DNA of 64,000 bases from Rhodobiaceae bacterium (GTDB taxonomy: Bacteria > Pseudomonadota > Alphaproteobacteria > Parvibaculales > Parvibaculaceae), in assembly GCA_003330885.1 (NCBI GenBank), contig CP030277.1:3212001-3276000 (forward strand), given 5' to 3'. A program made the translations under genes and the position numbers. Below the pieces are notes generated by a model that saw only the letters and a program-made list of their open reading frames with translations, was not told the DNA's origin and did no database searches. This document shows, piece after piece, positions 37,838 to 45,918 of this stretch; positions within the stretch are counted from its first letter, which is position 1; each line of letters opens with the position of its first letter.

Positions 37838-38431
37838 ATGAGTGCTGCCCGCAAATCCATTTCGCCCGACGACATTCTCGACATGCAAACCTATGAGGGC
37901 GAGCGGAATGATCGTCGCGCGCGCCTGCGCGATATCAAACGCGACCGCCGCGTGGAAGTAGGGCCCAGTGTGACCTTTTATTTTGAGAGCTACGACACCA
38001 TGCTGCACCAGATCCACGAGATGCTGCGCATTGAGGGCGGCGGCGACGAACAGTTGAAAGATGAGTTGGAGGCTTACAACCCGCTGATCCCGCAGGGCCG
38101 TGATCTGGTCGCGACGCTTATGTTTGAGATTGATGATGAAGTCCGGCGCGATCGCATGTTGCGTCAACTCTCCCATGTGGAAGAGACCTGCTATCTGCAG
38201 GTGGGCGATCAGAAGATCATGGCGCGGGCGGAAGATGATGTAGAGCGTACAAAGGATGACGGCAAAACATCGTCTATTCATTTCCTGCATTTTGATCTGA
38301 GCGATGCCCAGGCCGAGGCCTTCAAGAATGGAGACGTTATTGTCTCCGTTGGCATTGGACATGAGAACTACGCCCATGCAGCAGGTCTGAGTAAGTCTGT
38401 ACGGTCTGCACTGGGTGGCGATCTCGACTAG
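37838..38431 (+). CDS. DUF3501 family protein
   Basis: Protein of unknown function, 197 residues, no signal peptide or membrane segment. Conserved-looking parts include RRARLRDIKRDRRVEVGP, TFYFESYDTMLHQIHEMLRIE, ELEAYNPLIPQGRDLVATLMFEID and the C-terminal IGHENYAHAA. A histidine- and glutamate-rich central helix (LHQIHEMLRIEGG) could bind metal, but this is a guess. DUF3501 genes are usually found beside CCG-type Fe-S oxidoreductases and rubrerythrins, as here, which supports a shared function. ATG 37838; the stop overlaps another class A repeat. Confidence 0.85.
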   Translation: MSAARKSISPDDILDMQTYEGERNDRRARLRDIKRDRRVEVGPSVTFYFESYDTMLHQIHEMLRIEGGGDEQLKDELEAYNPLIPQGRDLVATLMFEIDDEVRRDRMLRQLSHVEETCYLQVGDQKIMARAEDDVERTKDDGKTSSIHFLHFDLSDAQAEAFKNGDVIVSVGIGHENYAHAAGLSKSVRSALGGDLD

Positions 38432-38478
38432 AGCATTTCCAACAAAAGTTGCAGACTTTTGTGGTTCGAAAATGCGAC
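38430..38478 (+). repeat. Palindromic intergenic element, class A, overlapping a stop codon
   Basis: Inner arms ACAAAAGT / ACTTTTGT are perfect over 8 bp, and outer arms GCATTT / AAATGC (38433-38438 with 38470-38475) are perfect. It begins on the TAG stop of the DUF3501 gene. Both stems differ from the copy at 37752 with matched changes. Confidence 0.8.
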
Positions 38479-38543
38479 AGACAAAAAGAGTCAGACAGGT
38501 GTTTGTTAGTCAGTAAAGAAGCGAAACGCTTTAGGGTGCCGCT

Positions 38544-39140
38544 TTACTCAAAGCGTTCTTCTGAATAGACACCCCAAAGATCCCGTTTCGCGATCCAGCC
38601 TGTATAGCCGCCAGCTTGGGCCTGGCACCAATCGGCCCCGCATGCTTCAAGGGCGACGACCACACCCGGCTCGGCTGCCGCGATTGTCTCGCCGGTGCCG
38701 CCCGGTCCGTCAAGCAGGTTGGCGGTTTCTTCGCCATTCGAGGGTTTGACGAGCCCATGACGTCGCCCGTCCAAGAGCGTGTGATAGATCCAACCCACAT
38801 CGCCATCCATGTCGCGAACGCGGCGCCAGTTTTCAAACTCTGCCAATACTTCGATCGGCAAGCCTTTGCGCTGATAGACCCAGCGAACCGGATGGGACCG
38901 GCTGGGGCCGACGCGCACATTCACCTTATTGGCTTTGAGGCTCACAAATCGAGGCAGAGGCAGGCCTGTTTCTATCCCCACAGGCTCATTTTCCGCACGA
39001 ACAGGTATCTCCAGCTCGCCAAAACCCGTCAAGACCAGGGCAACCGCAAGGCCACAAGCCCAGAAGGTGCGTTTGAGGGAAGGAATAGGCTGCGCCAGGC
39101 GCACGGGAAATCCTCGCAATTTAGCCATGGAATGAATCAC
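38544..39140 (-). CDS. SH3-domain exported protein
   Basis: 198-residue protein with an N-terminal signal or anchor segment (FWACGLAVALVLTGFGELEI) and two bacterial SH3-like domains: about residues 65-125 (ANKVNVRVGPSRSHPVRWVY, WRRVRDMDGDVGWIYH) and 135-192 (ANLLDGPGGTGETIAAAEPG, GYTGWIAKRDLWGVY). Such proteins bind cell wall or act in envelope processes; exact role unknown. GTG 39140 has AAGGG upstream; ATG 39128 is an alternative. The stop lies inside an AACGCTTT...AAAGCGTT inverted repeat (38525-38557) shared with the convergent DUF3501 gene, possibly a transcript end. Confidence 0.85.
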   Translation of the reverse strand: MIHSMAKLRGFPVRLAQPIPSLKRTFWACGLAVALVLTGFGELEIPVRAENEPVGIETGLPLPRFVSLKANKVNVRVGPSRSHPVRWVYQRKGLPIEVLAEFENWRRVRDMDGDVGWIYHTLLDGRRHGLVKPSNGEETANLLDGPGGTGETIAAAEPGVVVALEACGADWCQAQAGGYTGWIAKRDLWGVYSEERFE

Positions 39141-39270
39141 ATTTACCCTTATGCAAGCGGGGGCTCACAGGGTCAAGGAGTGGGGTGACCGGAACCGCAA
39201 GACTTTGCGACCGCATGCGGGCTCTGCTAGACAAGGGGTCTCGTTATAATAAGAAAGGCGTCCTCTGTTC

Positions 39271-40269
39271 ATGGCTACAACGCCCGAAAAGCCTCTTGTC
39301 ATTGTCACCCGCAAATTGCCGGATGCCATCGAAACGCGTTTGGGCGAACTCTTTGAGACCCGGCTCAACGAGAGCGATGAACCTATGAGCCAATCAGCAC
39401 TGGCGAACGCCATGCGCGAGGCTGACGTGCTGGTGCCGACCGTGACCGACCGTATTGACGGGCGGCTTATGGCGCAGGCGGGCGATAAGCTTCGCCTGAT
39501 TGCCCAGTTTGGAACCGGCGTCGACAATATTGATGTGGAAAGCGCAATCGCCAGAGGCATCACCGTCACCAACACACCCAGCGTTTTGACAGAAGACACA
39601 GCGGATATGACCATGGCGCTGATCCTCTCTGTGCCACGGCGTCTGGTGGAAGGGGTCGACTATCTTCAGGCACGCGCGGCCACCTGGACCGGTTGGTCAC
39701 CCACCTGGATGTTGGGTCGGCGTATTGGCGGCAAGAAGCTCGGCATTCTGGGCATGGGGCGCATAGGCCAGGCAGTGGCGCGCCGCGCCAAGGCATTTGG
39801 CTTGGACATTCACTATCACAATCGCCATCAACTGAGCGCAGGAGTGGAAGAAGAGCTTCGCGCGACTTACTGGGAGAGCCTTGATGCCATGTTGGCTGAG
39901 GTTGATATCCTCTCGGTCAATTGCCCGCATACGCCCGCGACCTATCATCTGCTCAATACGAAGCGTCTGAAGCTCATGAAGCCCGAAGCCTATATCGTGA
40001 ATACGGCACGTGGCGAAGTGATTGACGAAAATGCCCTGGTGCACGCCTTGGAGAATGAAGAGATCGCCGGCGCGGGGCTTGATGTGTTTGAGCAGGAACC
40101 AGCGGTGAACCAGTCGCTCGTCAATCACTCCAAGGTTGTGTTGCTGCCGCATATGGCGTCAGCGACATTTGAGGGACGGATGGAAATGGGTGAGAAGGTG
40201 CTGATCAATATCCGCACCTGGGTCGACGGGCACAAGCCACCAGACCGGGTGATCCCTGCGATACTCTAA
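39271..40269 (+). CDS. D-2-hydroxyacid dehydrogenase (glyoxylate/hydroxypyruvate reductase-like)
   Basis: NAD(P)H-dependent reductase of 332 residues. The Rossmann motif is LGILGMGRIGQAVARRAKAFG. The catalytic set appears as arginine in VNTARGEVIDENAL, glutamate in DVFEQEP and histidine in LLPHMASAT. Resembles GyaR/GhrB-type reductases; phosphoglycerate dehydrogenase is less likely, given the length and lack of ACT domain. It converges on the MoeB-like gene with stop codons directly adjacent and no spacer. Confidence 0.88.
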   Translation: MATTPEKPLVIVTRKLPDAIETRLGELFETRLNESDEPMSQSALANAMREADVLVPTVTDRIDGRLMAQAGDKLRLIAQFGTGVDNIDVESAIARGITVTNTPSVLTEDTADMTMALILSVPRRLVEGVDYLQARAATWTGWSPTWMLGRRIGGKKLGILGMGRIGQAVARRAKAFGLDIHYHNRHQLSAGVEEELRATYWESLDAMLAEVDILSVNCPHTPATYHLLNTKRLKLMKPEAYIVNTARGEVIDENALVHALENEEIAGAGLDVFEQEPAVNQSLVNHSKVVLLPHMASATFEGRMEMGEKVLINIRTWVDGHKPPDRVIPAIL

Positions 40270-41073
40270 TTATCTGTGAGCTGAGAGGTCGGTGATCGTG
40301 GGACTATCGCCGGTCAGCGGATTGGCTGGATCGTGACGCAGGGTGATCGTACGCACGCGCGCATCAAGGGCGTCATAGATCAGCAGCTTGCCGACAAGGC
40401 CGGTGCCAGTCCCGGTCAGTTCCTTAATCACCTCAAGCGCCTGCATGGACCCCATAACGCCGGTAAGCGCGCCTAGAACACCTGCTTCCTCGCAGGTCGG
40501 CACCAAGCCATCCGCCGGCGCCGTGGGAACAAAATCGCGATAGGTGGGAAGCGGCACACCGTCCGCATCGGTCTCATATCCCTTATAGGTGCTGATCTGC
40601 CCGTCAAATCGACCAACGGCTGCTGACACCAAGGGTACCCGCGCAAAGTAGCAGGCATCGTTTACCAGAAACCGTGTCTGGAAATTATCGCAGCCATCCG
40701 CGACTAGATCATATTGACCAATGAGCGTCGCTGCATTGGTGGCATTAAGACGCGCTTCATGAGTGATGACCGAAACATCTGGATTAATGCGCGCAATGGC
40801 GTCCGCCGCACTTTCAACCTTGGCACGACCCACATCTTCCGTGCCATGAACGACCTGTCGCTGCAGGTTGGAGAGTGACACATGATCATCGTCAATAATA
40901 CCGATCGTGCCCACACCGGCAGCGGCAAGGTAAAGCAAAAGAGGTGATCCAAGCCCGCCGGCGCCCACAACCAGCACTTTTGATTGCATCAGCTTCTGTT
41001 GGCCGGGTCCGCCAATTTCCTTCAGCACAATGTGCCGCGCGTAACGCTCCAGCTGATCGTCATTGAGGGCCAT
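40270..41073 (-). CDS. moeB: MoeB/ThiF family adenylyltransferase
   Basis: E1-like enzyme that adenylates the C-terminus of a ubiquitin-like sulfur carrier (MoaD or ThiS). 267 residues. ATP-binding loop VGAGGLGSPLLLYLAAAGVG, DDDHVSLSNLQRQVVH (the acidic and arginine residues contacting ATP), and CDNFQTRFLVNDAC. No C-terminal rhodanese domain. No moa or thi gene is adjacent, so the choice between MoeB and ThiF remains open; MoeB is favoured by similarity of the early segment. Confidence 0.85.
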   Translation of the reverse strand: MALNDDQLERYARHIVLKEIGGPGQQKLMQSKVLVVGAGGLGSPLLLYLAAAGVGTIGIIDDDHVSLSNLQRQVVHGTEDVGRAKVESAADAIARINPDVSVITHEARLNATNAATLIGQYDLVADGCDNFQTRFLVNDACYFARVPLVSAAVGRFDGQISTYKGYETDADGVPLPTYRDFVPTAPADGLVPTCEEAGVLGALTGVMGSMQALEVIKELTGTGTGLVGKLLIYDALDARVRTITLRHDPANPLTGDSPTITDLSAHR

Positions 41074-41141
41074 GGGTTTCTCCGGTGAACAGGCTTGTCT
41101 CTATCGGCCACGAACGGCTGGAAATGTCAATCGCAGAGCCA

Positions 41142-41945
41142 CTATGCAGAAGGTACTGGCGCCAGGACAACCGCCTGTGTTGAGCGGCCAATGCGACCAT
41201 GTACATCATGGATCTCTGACTCAGTCAGGCCACGGCCGTCGGAAAACCAGTCAGATCGTGTCTTAATACCGACCCACGGACCGACAGGGAGTCGTGAGAG
41301 GTGCATCGAGAGATCCGCGTTGGGCCAGCCGCCAGCATTGGGTCGCCCACCGGTCGCAACAACGGAAAAGAGTGTCGAGAAATCGGCAAAGCTAATGGTG
41401 GAGGCGAAGGGCGTTGCTTCTTCAAACAAAGGGCGTGTCGCGCGTATCCAGATGGTACCGTCATTGTCTTCGCGAATGTCGACTGCATTTAGAAACGATG
41501 CGGCCATCGGCTCACGGGGGAATTGCCACTTGGGCACATCTGCAGGATCAAGCAGAGGTGTGCCTGGAACACTTCCCTGGATCGCCTCTGAAATCCCGGT
41601 GATTTCAGATCCGTCGGGAACGCCCCTGAGGAAACACATGGACGCTTTGGCCTGGAGCTTGTCATTCGCCCAAAGCTCGTTTTCATAGACGGCGACGCGG
41701 CCGCCTTCGCGCACTGCTATGGGCCGCGTTTCAACAAGCGTCGCAGGAGCGGGGCGCAGAAGGTAAACAGCTGCCGAGATCGCAGAGCCATGTCCTGCTT
41801 TTCCAGAAAGTGTTTCAAGCTCGCCGGTAAGGAGACCAGAAACCGCTCCTCCATGCATGCCACCAAACGGTCCCATACTTTGGGGCGCTGGTTGCCACTT
41901 GCCCGACTCAGGTGTGAAGACGGCGGTGCTTGAGGGAGCATTCAT
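41142..41945 (-). CDS. Acyl-CoA thioesterase-like double hotdog protein
   Basis: 267 residues from the ATG at 41945 (AAGGAATGACCCC upstream). Two hotdog-type halves: FGGMHGGAVSGLLTGELETL (a TesB/Acot-like N-terminal helix) with AVYLLRPAPATLVETRP, and the C-terminal ADFSTLFSVV with ADLSMHLSRLPVGPWVGIKT, the acyl-CoA thioesterase pattern. Longer upstream reading is open but starts inside weak sequence. It lies 155 bp after the isomerase gene on the same strand and may be a separate unit. Hydrolysis of an acyl-CoA is inferred from fold only. Confidence 0.8.
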   Translation of the reverse strand: MNAPSSTAVFTPESGKWQPAPQSMGPFGGMHGGAVSGLLTGELETLSGKAGHGSAISAAVYLLRPAPATLVETRPIAVREGGRVAVYENELWANDKLQAKASMCFLRGVPDGSEITGISEAIQGSVPGTPLLDPADVPKWQFPREPMAASFLNAVDIREDNDGTIWIRATRPLFEEATPFASTISFADFSTLFSVVATGGRPNAGGWPNADLSMHLSRLPVGPWVGIKTRSDWFSDGRGLTESEIHDVHGRIGRSTQAVVLAPVPSA

Positions 41946-42100
41946 GGGGTCATTCCTTTTTACGCGAGCGAGTGTGTACATAGGACAGGGAAGAGACTGA
42001 AACCAGTCCAGCCGGCCACTTCAGTAGGGGCCAAAACGAGAAACGGGCAGTTCCATTGAACCGCCCGCGCCTATTCGTGCCGTCTAATAGCGGAGGGGAA

Positions 42101-42706
42101 TCAACCTTCCATCAGCAATTCTTCAACCTGGCCCAGCCTGTCTTTGCCAAAAAAGCCTTCATCGCCAACAAAGAAGAAAGGGATTCCAAAGACGCCACGG
42201 TTTGCCGCTGCTTCCGTATTTTCAATGAGTTTTTGCTTCACGTCCTGTTCCTGCGTTCGGGCAAGGAGCCGTTCTGCATCAAGACCATTGGCCGCAAGCG
42301 CTTTGGCGACCACTTCCGGGTCATCCATTTTCTGCTCGTCTTCCCACATGGCGGTTGCGACCACGTCAATATATTTCATTTTATCACCATCCATCTCAGC
42401 GGCGATCAGTCCACGCATGATCAGCAGTGTGATGACGGGGAAATGGGGGTTGAATTTGAACTTATCGAGCTTGTGCTTCTTGATGAAGCGCTGTGTCTCA
42501 AGCTGTTCATATTCGAGTTTTCCTTTCACGCCCCCAAACGCAATCATCGGTGGTTGATTGTTCGTTATCTTGTGAATGCCGCCGAGCAATGCCGGCATGT
42601 AGTTGAATGTGGCACCGGTGCGTGCTTCGATTTCCGGCACAAGCTTGTGGCTCAAATATCCGTTTGGACTTCCGAAATCGAAAATAAAGTCGACTGTTTT
42701 TCCCAT
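42101..42706 (-). CDS. 2-hydroxychromene-2-carboxylate isomerase family (DsbA/kappa-GST fold)
   Basis: 201-residue thioredoxin-fold protein that uses glutathione in known members to isomerise 2-hydroxychromene-2-carboxylate in naphthalene degradation. Start VDFIFDFGSPNGYLSHKLVPEIE matches the family's active-site serine region (FGSP). VFGIPFFFVGDEGFFGKDRL is the cis-proline region. Ends with the typical RLGQVEELL. Enoyl-CoA hydratase and SDR genes lie immediately upstream (16- and 18-bp gaps), forming an operon with the HxlR gene opposite. The true substrate here is unknown. Confidence 0.87.
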   Translation of the reverse strand: MGKTVDFIFDFGSPNGYLSHKLVPEIEARTGATFNYMPALLGGIHKITNNQPPMIAFGGVKGKLEYEQLETQRFIKKHKLDKFKFNPHFPVITLLIMRGLIAAEMDGDKMKYIDVVATAMWEDEQKMDDPEVVAKALAANGLDAERLLARTQEQDVKQKLIENTEAAANRGVFGIPFFFVGDEGFFGKDRLGQVEELLMEG

Positions 42707-42722
42707 TGTCTTCCCCTCTGTA

Positions 42723-43523
42723 TTAGCGTCCCTGAAAATTGGGTTCCCGCCGCTCCATCATGGCGGCAACGCCTTCTTGCACGTCCTCACTTGCAAATGC
42801 CTTCACTCTTTTTGGAGCGACATCCGCATAAGCCGCAGCCTCGCCTTCAGTAGCGGCTTTACGCGCATGAGCGAGTGTGGTGCGAACACCAAGTGGTGCC
42901 ATGGCGGCAATGCGTGTCGCGATCTCCACAGCTCGATCAAGCACATGGTCTGGTGCGGTGATTTCCTGCGCCAATCCGATCCGGAGAGCTTCTGCAGCAT
43001 CAAACTGATCCGCCGTTAGAACATAGCGCATCGCGTTGCCCCAGCCGCATTGTTCTGCAAACCGCCAGCTGGCACCGGCGAACGGGAATATTCCGCGTGC
43101 GACTTCGAGCTGTGCGAAAACTGTCCCCTCAGCGGCAACACAAATGTCTGAGGAGAGAGCAAGTTCAATCCCGAGTGTGTAACAACGACCATGTGCGGCC
43201 ATTACGACAGGTTTGGAGCATGGCTCGGTTTCAAGACCGTAGGGGTCAAGCTGGTCTTTCGGCCGTGGCCCGCCCTCTTCGGAAAGAGAACCAGCGAGTG
43301 ACATGAGGTCGAGCCCGGCGGTAAATGCCTTGCCGTGTCCATGAAGGACCCCGGAGCGCAGATCGTCATTCGTGTGAAGATGCATATAGGCGCGGCCAAT
43401 ACCGGCAAGCATGTCGGCATCAAATGCATTCATCTTATCTGGCCGATTGATCCCGATGAGGGCCACATGTCCGCGCACTTCAAAGCTGATCTTCTCAGTG
43501 CCGGTAATCACTGTTCCTGTCAT
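42723..43523 (-). CDS. Enoyl-CoA hydratase/isomerase family protein (crotonase)
   Basis: 266 residues, crotonase fold. The CoA-binding and oxyanion regions appear as GKAFTAGLDLMSLAGSL and HGRCYTLGIELALSSDICVAAEG, with LEVARGIFPFAGASWRF. The usual first catalytic glutamate (ALGGGCE) is here in TLGIELAL, so hydratase chemistry is not assured and isomerase or other crotonase reactions are possible. Middle gene of the SDR-crotonase-isomerase set. Confidence 0.88.
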   Translation of the reverse strand: MTGTVITGTEKISFEVRGHVALIGINRPDKMNAFDADMLAGIGRAYMHLHTNDDLRSGVLHGHGKAFTAGLDLMSLAGSLSEEGGPRPKDQLDPYGLETEPCSKPVVMAAHGRCYTLGIELALSSDICVAAEGTVFAQLEVARGIFPFAGASWRFAEQCGWGNAMRYVLTADQFDAAEALRIGLAQEITAPDHVLDRAVEIATRIAAMAPLGVRTTLAHARKAATEGEAAAYADVAPKRVKAFASEDVQEGVAAMMERREPNFQGR

Positions 43524-43541
43524 TATGTCCGTCCTGACCTA

Positions 43542-44270
43542 TCAAAAATTTTCCATCCAGGGGCGCAGGTCCATTTCGTGGGTCCATACATCTCTGGGCT
43601 GGCAATGAATGTTCCAGTAGGCGTCCGCAATATGATCGGGTTGCAGAATGCCGTCTTGGTCTTTCAGCGCATAGCGTTCTGGAAAATTCTCTGCGATCCA
43701 TTGGGTGTCGATGGCGCCATCAAGGATTGGATGGGCAACATGGATGCCCTTGGGGCCGAGCTCGCGAGCGAGACTTTGTGCCAGCGCACGAAGCGCATGT
43801 TTTGCACCGGCAAAGGCAGAGAAACCCGACCCACCCCGGACACTGGCCGTGGCGCCCGTAAAGAGCATGGTGCCGCGCTCTCGGGGCAGCATTTTCTTGG
43901 CGACCTCGCGGCCCATCAGGAAGCCGGAGAAACAGGCCATTTCCCAAACCTTGAAATAGACCCGCGATGTTGTCTCTGTGATTGGAAAGTTCACATTGGC
44001 GCCGATATTGAAAACGGCAACTTCAATGGGCGCGATCTCAGACTCGATTTTTTCAACAAGATCGATCATCTGGTCTTCCTTGCGCGCATCCACGCCAAAA
44101 GCATGGGCCTTACCCCCAGCGGCGGTGATTTCATCGACGAGAGGCGCCAACTGGTCACCATTCCGGCGGACGACACAGGCTTCAAACCCTTCTCTGGCGA
44201 AGCGTTTAGCAATCGCACCGCCGGTGGCATCACCTGCTCCAATGACCAGAATTGCTTTCTTTTCAGCCAT
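43542..44270 (-). CDS. SDR-family protein lacking the catalytic tyrosine
   Basis: 242-residue short-chain dehydrogenase-like protein. The nucleotide-binding GxxxGxG region is present in altered form (VIGAGDATGGAIAKRFA), and NIGAN replaces NNAG. At the active site, where YxxxK is expected, the sequence is FAGAK (F153, K157). Lack of the tyrosine means it may not be a classical dehydrogenase. A subfamily with this change exists among proteobacterial SDRs. First gene of the leftward operon, divergent from the HxlR regulator across a 122-bp spacer with two operators. Confidence 0.88.
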   Translation of the reverse strand: MAEKKAILVIGAGDATGGAIAKRFAREGFEACVVRRNGDQLAPLVDEITAAGGKAHAFGVDARKEDQMIDLVEKIESEIAPIEVAVFNIGANVNFPITETTSRVYFKVWEMACFSGFLMGREVAKKMLPRERGTMLFTGATASVRGGSGFSAFAGAKHALRALAQSLARELGPKGIHVAHPILDGAIDTQWIAENFPERYALKDQDGILQPDHIADAYWNIHCQPRDVWTHEMDLRPWMENF

Positions 44271-44302
44271 TTACCGTCTCCCAATCTCGCCAAATTAGAT
44301 AA

Positions 44303-44317
44303 GTTCCTTTTTAGAAC
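44303..44317. promoter_or_regulatory. Operator half-site pair GTTC-N7-GAAC (site 1)
   Basis: GTTC at 44303-44306 and GAAC at 44314-44317; the dyad extends to AAGTTC-N7-GAACTT. It lies in the SDR/HxlR divergent spacer, 31 bp centre to centre from site 2, three helical turns. Likely bound by the adjacent HxlR protein. Confidence 0.65.
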
Positions 44318-44333
44318 TTGAATGGTAAAGTGG

Positions 44334-44348
44334 GTTCCAATTGGGAAC
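44334..44348. promoter_or_regulatory. Operator half-site pair GTTC-N7-GAAC (site 2)
   Basis: GTTC at 44334-44337 and GAAC at 44345-44348, with GGTTCC and GGAACT flanks. Same spacing as site 1 and nearer the regulator gene (start 44393). Two in-phase copies argue against chance. Confidence 0.65.
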
Positions 44349-44392
44349 TTGTCAAGCTAGTTTCTGACTTAAGAGAGAAAAGGACGAAACAC

Positions 44393-44869
44393 ATGCGCTG
44401 GCGCGACCTGAAAGATGAACCCTGTTCCGTCGCTCGGACCTTATCCGTGATCGGCGACCGCTGGACCCTTATGATCCTGCGCGATTGTTTTGTGGGCCTT
44501 CGCCGGTTCGAACATTTTGAGGCAAGCCTCGGCATCACCCGCCACGTATTGGCGGATCGGTTGAAGAAGCTTGTTGATGAAGGTGTCTTGAAAAAGGTGC
44601 CCTATGGCGAGGCGCCGGTGCGCGAGGAGTACCGCCTCACCGAGCGGGGCTTTGAGCTCTACCCGGTTGTGCTATCGATTGTGCAGTGGGGCGACAAACA
44701 CATGGCAGATGAGCGGGGTGCGCCCATCGTCCGCCGTCATGAGAAATGCGGAAACATCGTTCAGGGAAAGATGGTCTGTTCAGACTGTGGCGAAGAGCTG
44801 GACGCCAGAGAGTTGACCGTCGAAAAAGGTCCTGGGTTCATTAACGCAAAAGAAAACCAGGCCGGTTAA
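44393..44869 (+). CDS. HxlR-family winged-helix regulator
   Basis: 158-residue regulator. The HxlR signature is SVIGDRWTLMILRDCFVGLRRFEHFE and LGITRHVLADRLKKLVDEGVL. An unusual extra C-terminal part contains EKCGNIVQGKMVCSDCGEEL, two cysteine pairs that look like a small zinc ribbon. AAAGGAC precedes ATG 44393. It most likely controls itself and the divergent SDR-crotonase-isomerase operon through the two operators in the spacer; the inducer is unknown. Confidence 0.92.
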   Translation: MRWRDLKDEPCSVARTLSVIGDRWTLMILRDCFVGLRRFEHFEASLGITRHVLADRLKKLVDEGVLKKVPYGEAPVREEYRLTERGFELYPVVLSIVQWGDKHMADERGAPIVRRHEKCGNIVQGKMVCSDCGEELDARELTVEKGPGFINAKENQAG

Positions 44870-44884
44870 CACCAGACCTGGTTT
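44854..44884 (-). terminator. Convergent hairpin between the HxlR gene and cysK
   Basis: AAACCAGG (44854-44861) and CCTGGTTT (44877-44884) are perfect arms. On the minus strand the stem is followed by TCTTTTG, so it best serves cysK, although its far arm lies inside the last codons of the HxlR gene. Confidence 0.7.
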
Positions 44885-44908
44885 CCAAATCAGATTCTTT
44901 GAAAAGAC

Positions 44909-45871
44909 TTAAAGCCCGTCAAAGAGCGCTGTTGAAAGATAGCGTTCTGCGAATGACGGAATAATCACGACAATAGTTTTGCCTTCCATATCGACGCGAC
45001 TGCCAATTTCGAGTGCCGCGGCAATGGCGGCACCTGACGAGATGCCGACGGGCACCCCTTCTTCCTTCGCCACACGGCGCGCCATCTCAAAGGCAGTTTC
45101 ATTGCCGATGGTAACCACATCATCAATGAGCGAGCTGTCGAGATTGCCTGGGACAAATCCTGCACCAATCCCCTGAATTTTATGAGCGCCTGGTGCGCCA
45201 CCAGAAAGAACAGGGCTGTCCTCTGGCTCAACCGCGATCATCTTGAATGATGGTTTCTTCTCTTTAAGCGTCGCCCCAACACCGGTAAAGGTACCGCCGG
45301 TCCCCACGCCGGAGATGACGACGTCAACGGCGCCGTCTGTATCATTCCAGATTTCTTCAGCCGTGGTGCGCTGATGAATGGCCGGGTTTGCCGGGTTGTC
45401 AAACTGCTGCGGCATGACCGAATTGGGATATTCATTGAGCAGCTCTTCAGCGCGGGCAAGCGCTCCCTTCATGCCTTTGTCAGCTGGTGTCAGCTCAAGC
45501 TCAGCGCCGAGGAGGGCCAGCATTTTCCGACGTTCAATCGACATGCTTTCTGGCATGCAGAGGATCAGGCGATAGCCTTTGGCCGCGCAAACAAAAGCAA
45601 GTGCGATACCCGTATTCCCTGATGTCGGCTCAACAATAATTGTCTCAGGTGTAAGGAGGCCGCGGCTTTCTAAGTCTTCAATCATCGCAACACCAATGCG
45701 GTCTTTGACGCTCGACAATGGATTGAAGAATTCAAGCTTCAGAAGAATGTCTGCTTTGACGTTTCGTTCTTTGGCGAGTTTGTTCAGCCGCACCAAAGGT
45801 GTATTGCCGATAGTATCTGTGATGTCGTTGTAGATACGGCCGCGTCCCGGCTTATTGTCTGCCTGGCTCAT
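44909..45871 (-). CDS. cysK: Cysteine synthase A (O-acetylserine sulfhydrylase)
   Basis: PLP enzyme making cysteine from O-acetylserine and sulfide. 320 residues. The PLP lysine lies in [16 protein letters not shown], the substrate loop is [12 protein letters not shown], and [18 protein letters not shown] binds the cofactor phosphate. The C-terminal [10 protein letters not shown] is present. An Rrf2-type regulator gene lies 47 bp upstream on the same strand, a pairing known to control cysK in other bacteria. Confidence 0.96.
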   Translation of the reverse strand: MSQADNKPGRGRIYNDITDTIGNTPLVRLNKLAKERNVKADILLKLEFFNPLSSVKDRIGVAMIEDLESRGLLTPETIIVEPTSGNTGIALAFVCAAKGYRLILCMPESMSIERRKMLALLGAELELTPADKGMKGALARAEELLNEYPNSVMPQQFDNPANPAIHQRTTAEEIWNDTDGAVDVVISGVGTGGTFTGVGATLKEKKPSFKMIAVEPEDSPVLSGGAPGAHKIQGIGAGFVPGNLDSSLIDDVVTIGNETAFEMARRVAKEEGVPVGISSGAAIAAALEIGSRVDMEGKTIVVIIPSFAERYLSTALFDGL

Positions 45872-45918
45872 AGTCTTACTCCCTGTGTGAGAAGATCACT
45901 CATCTTCCGTGAGTTGTT

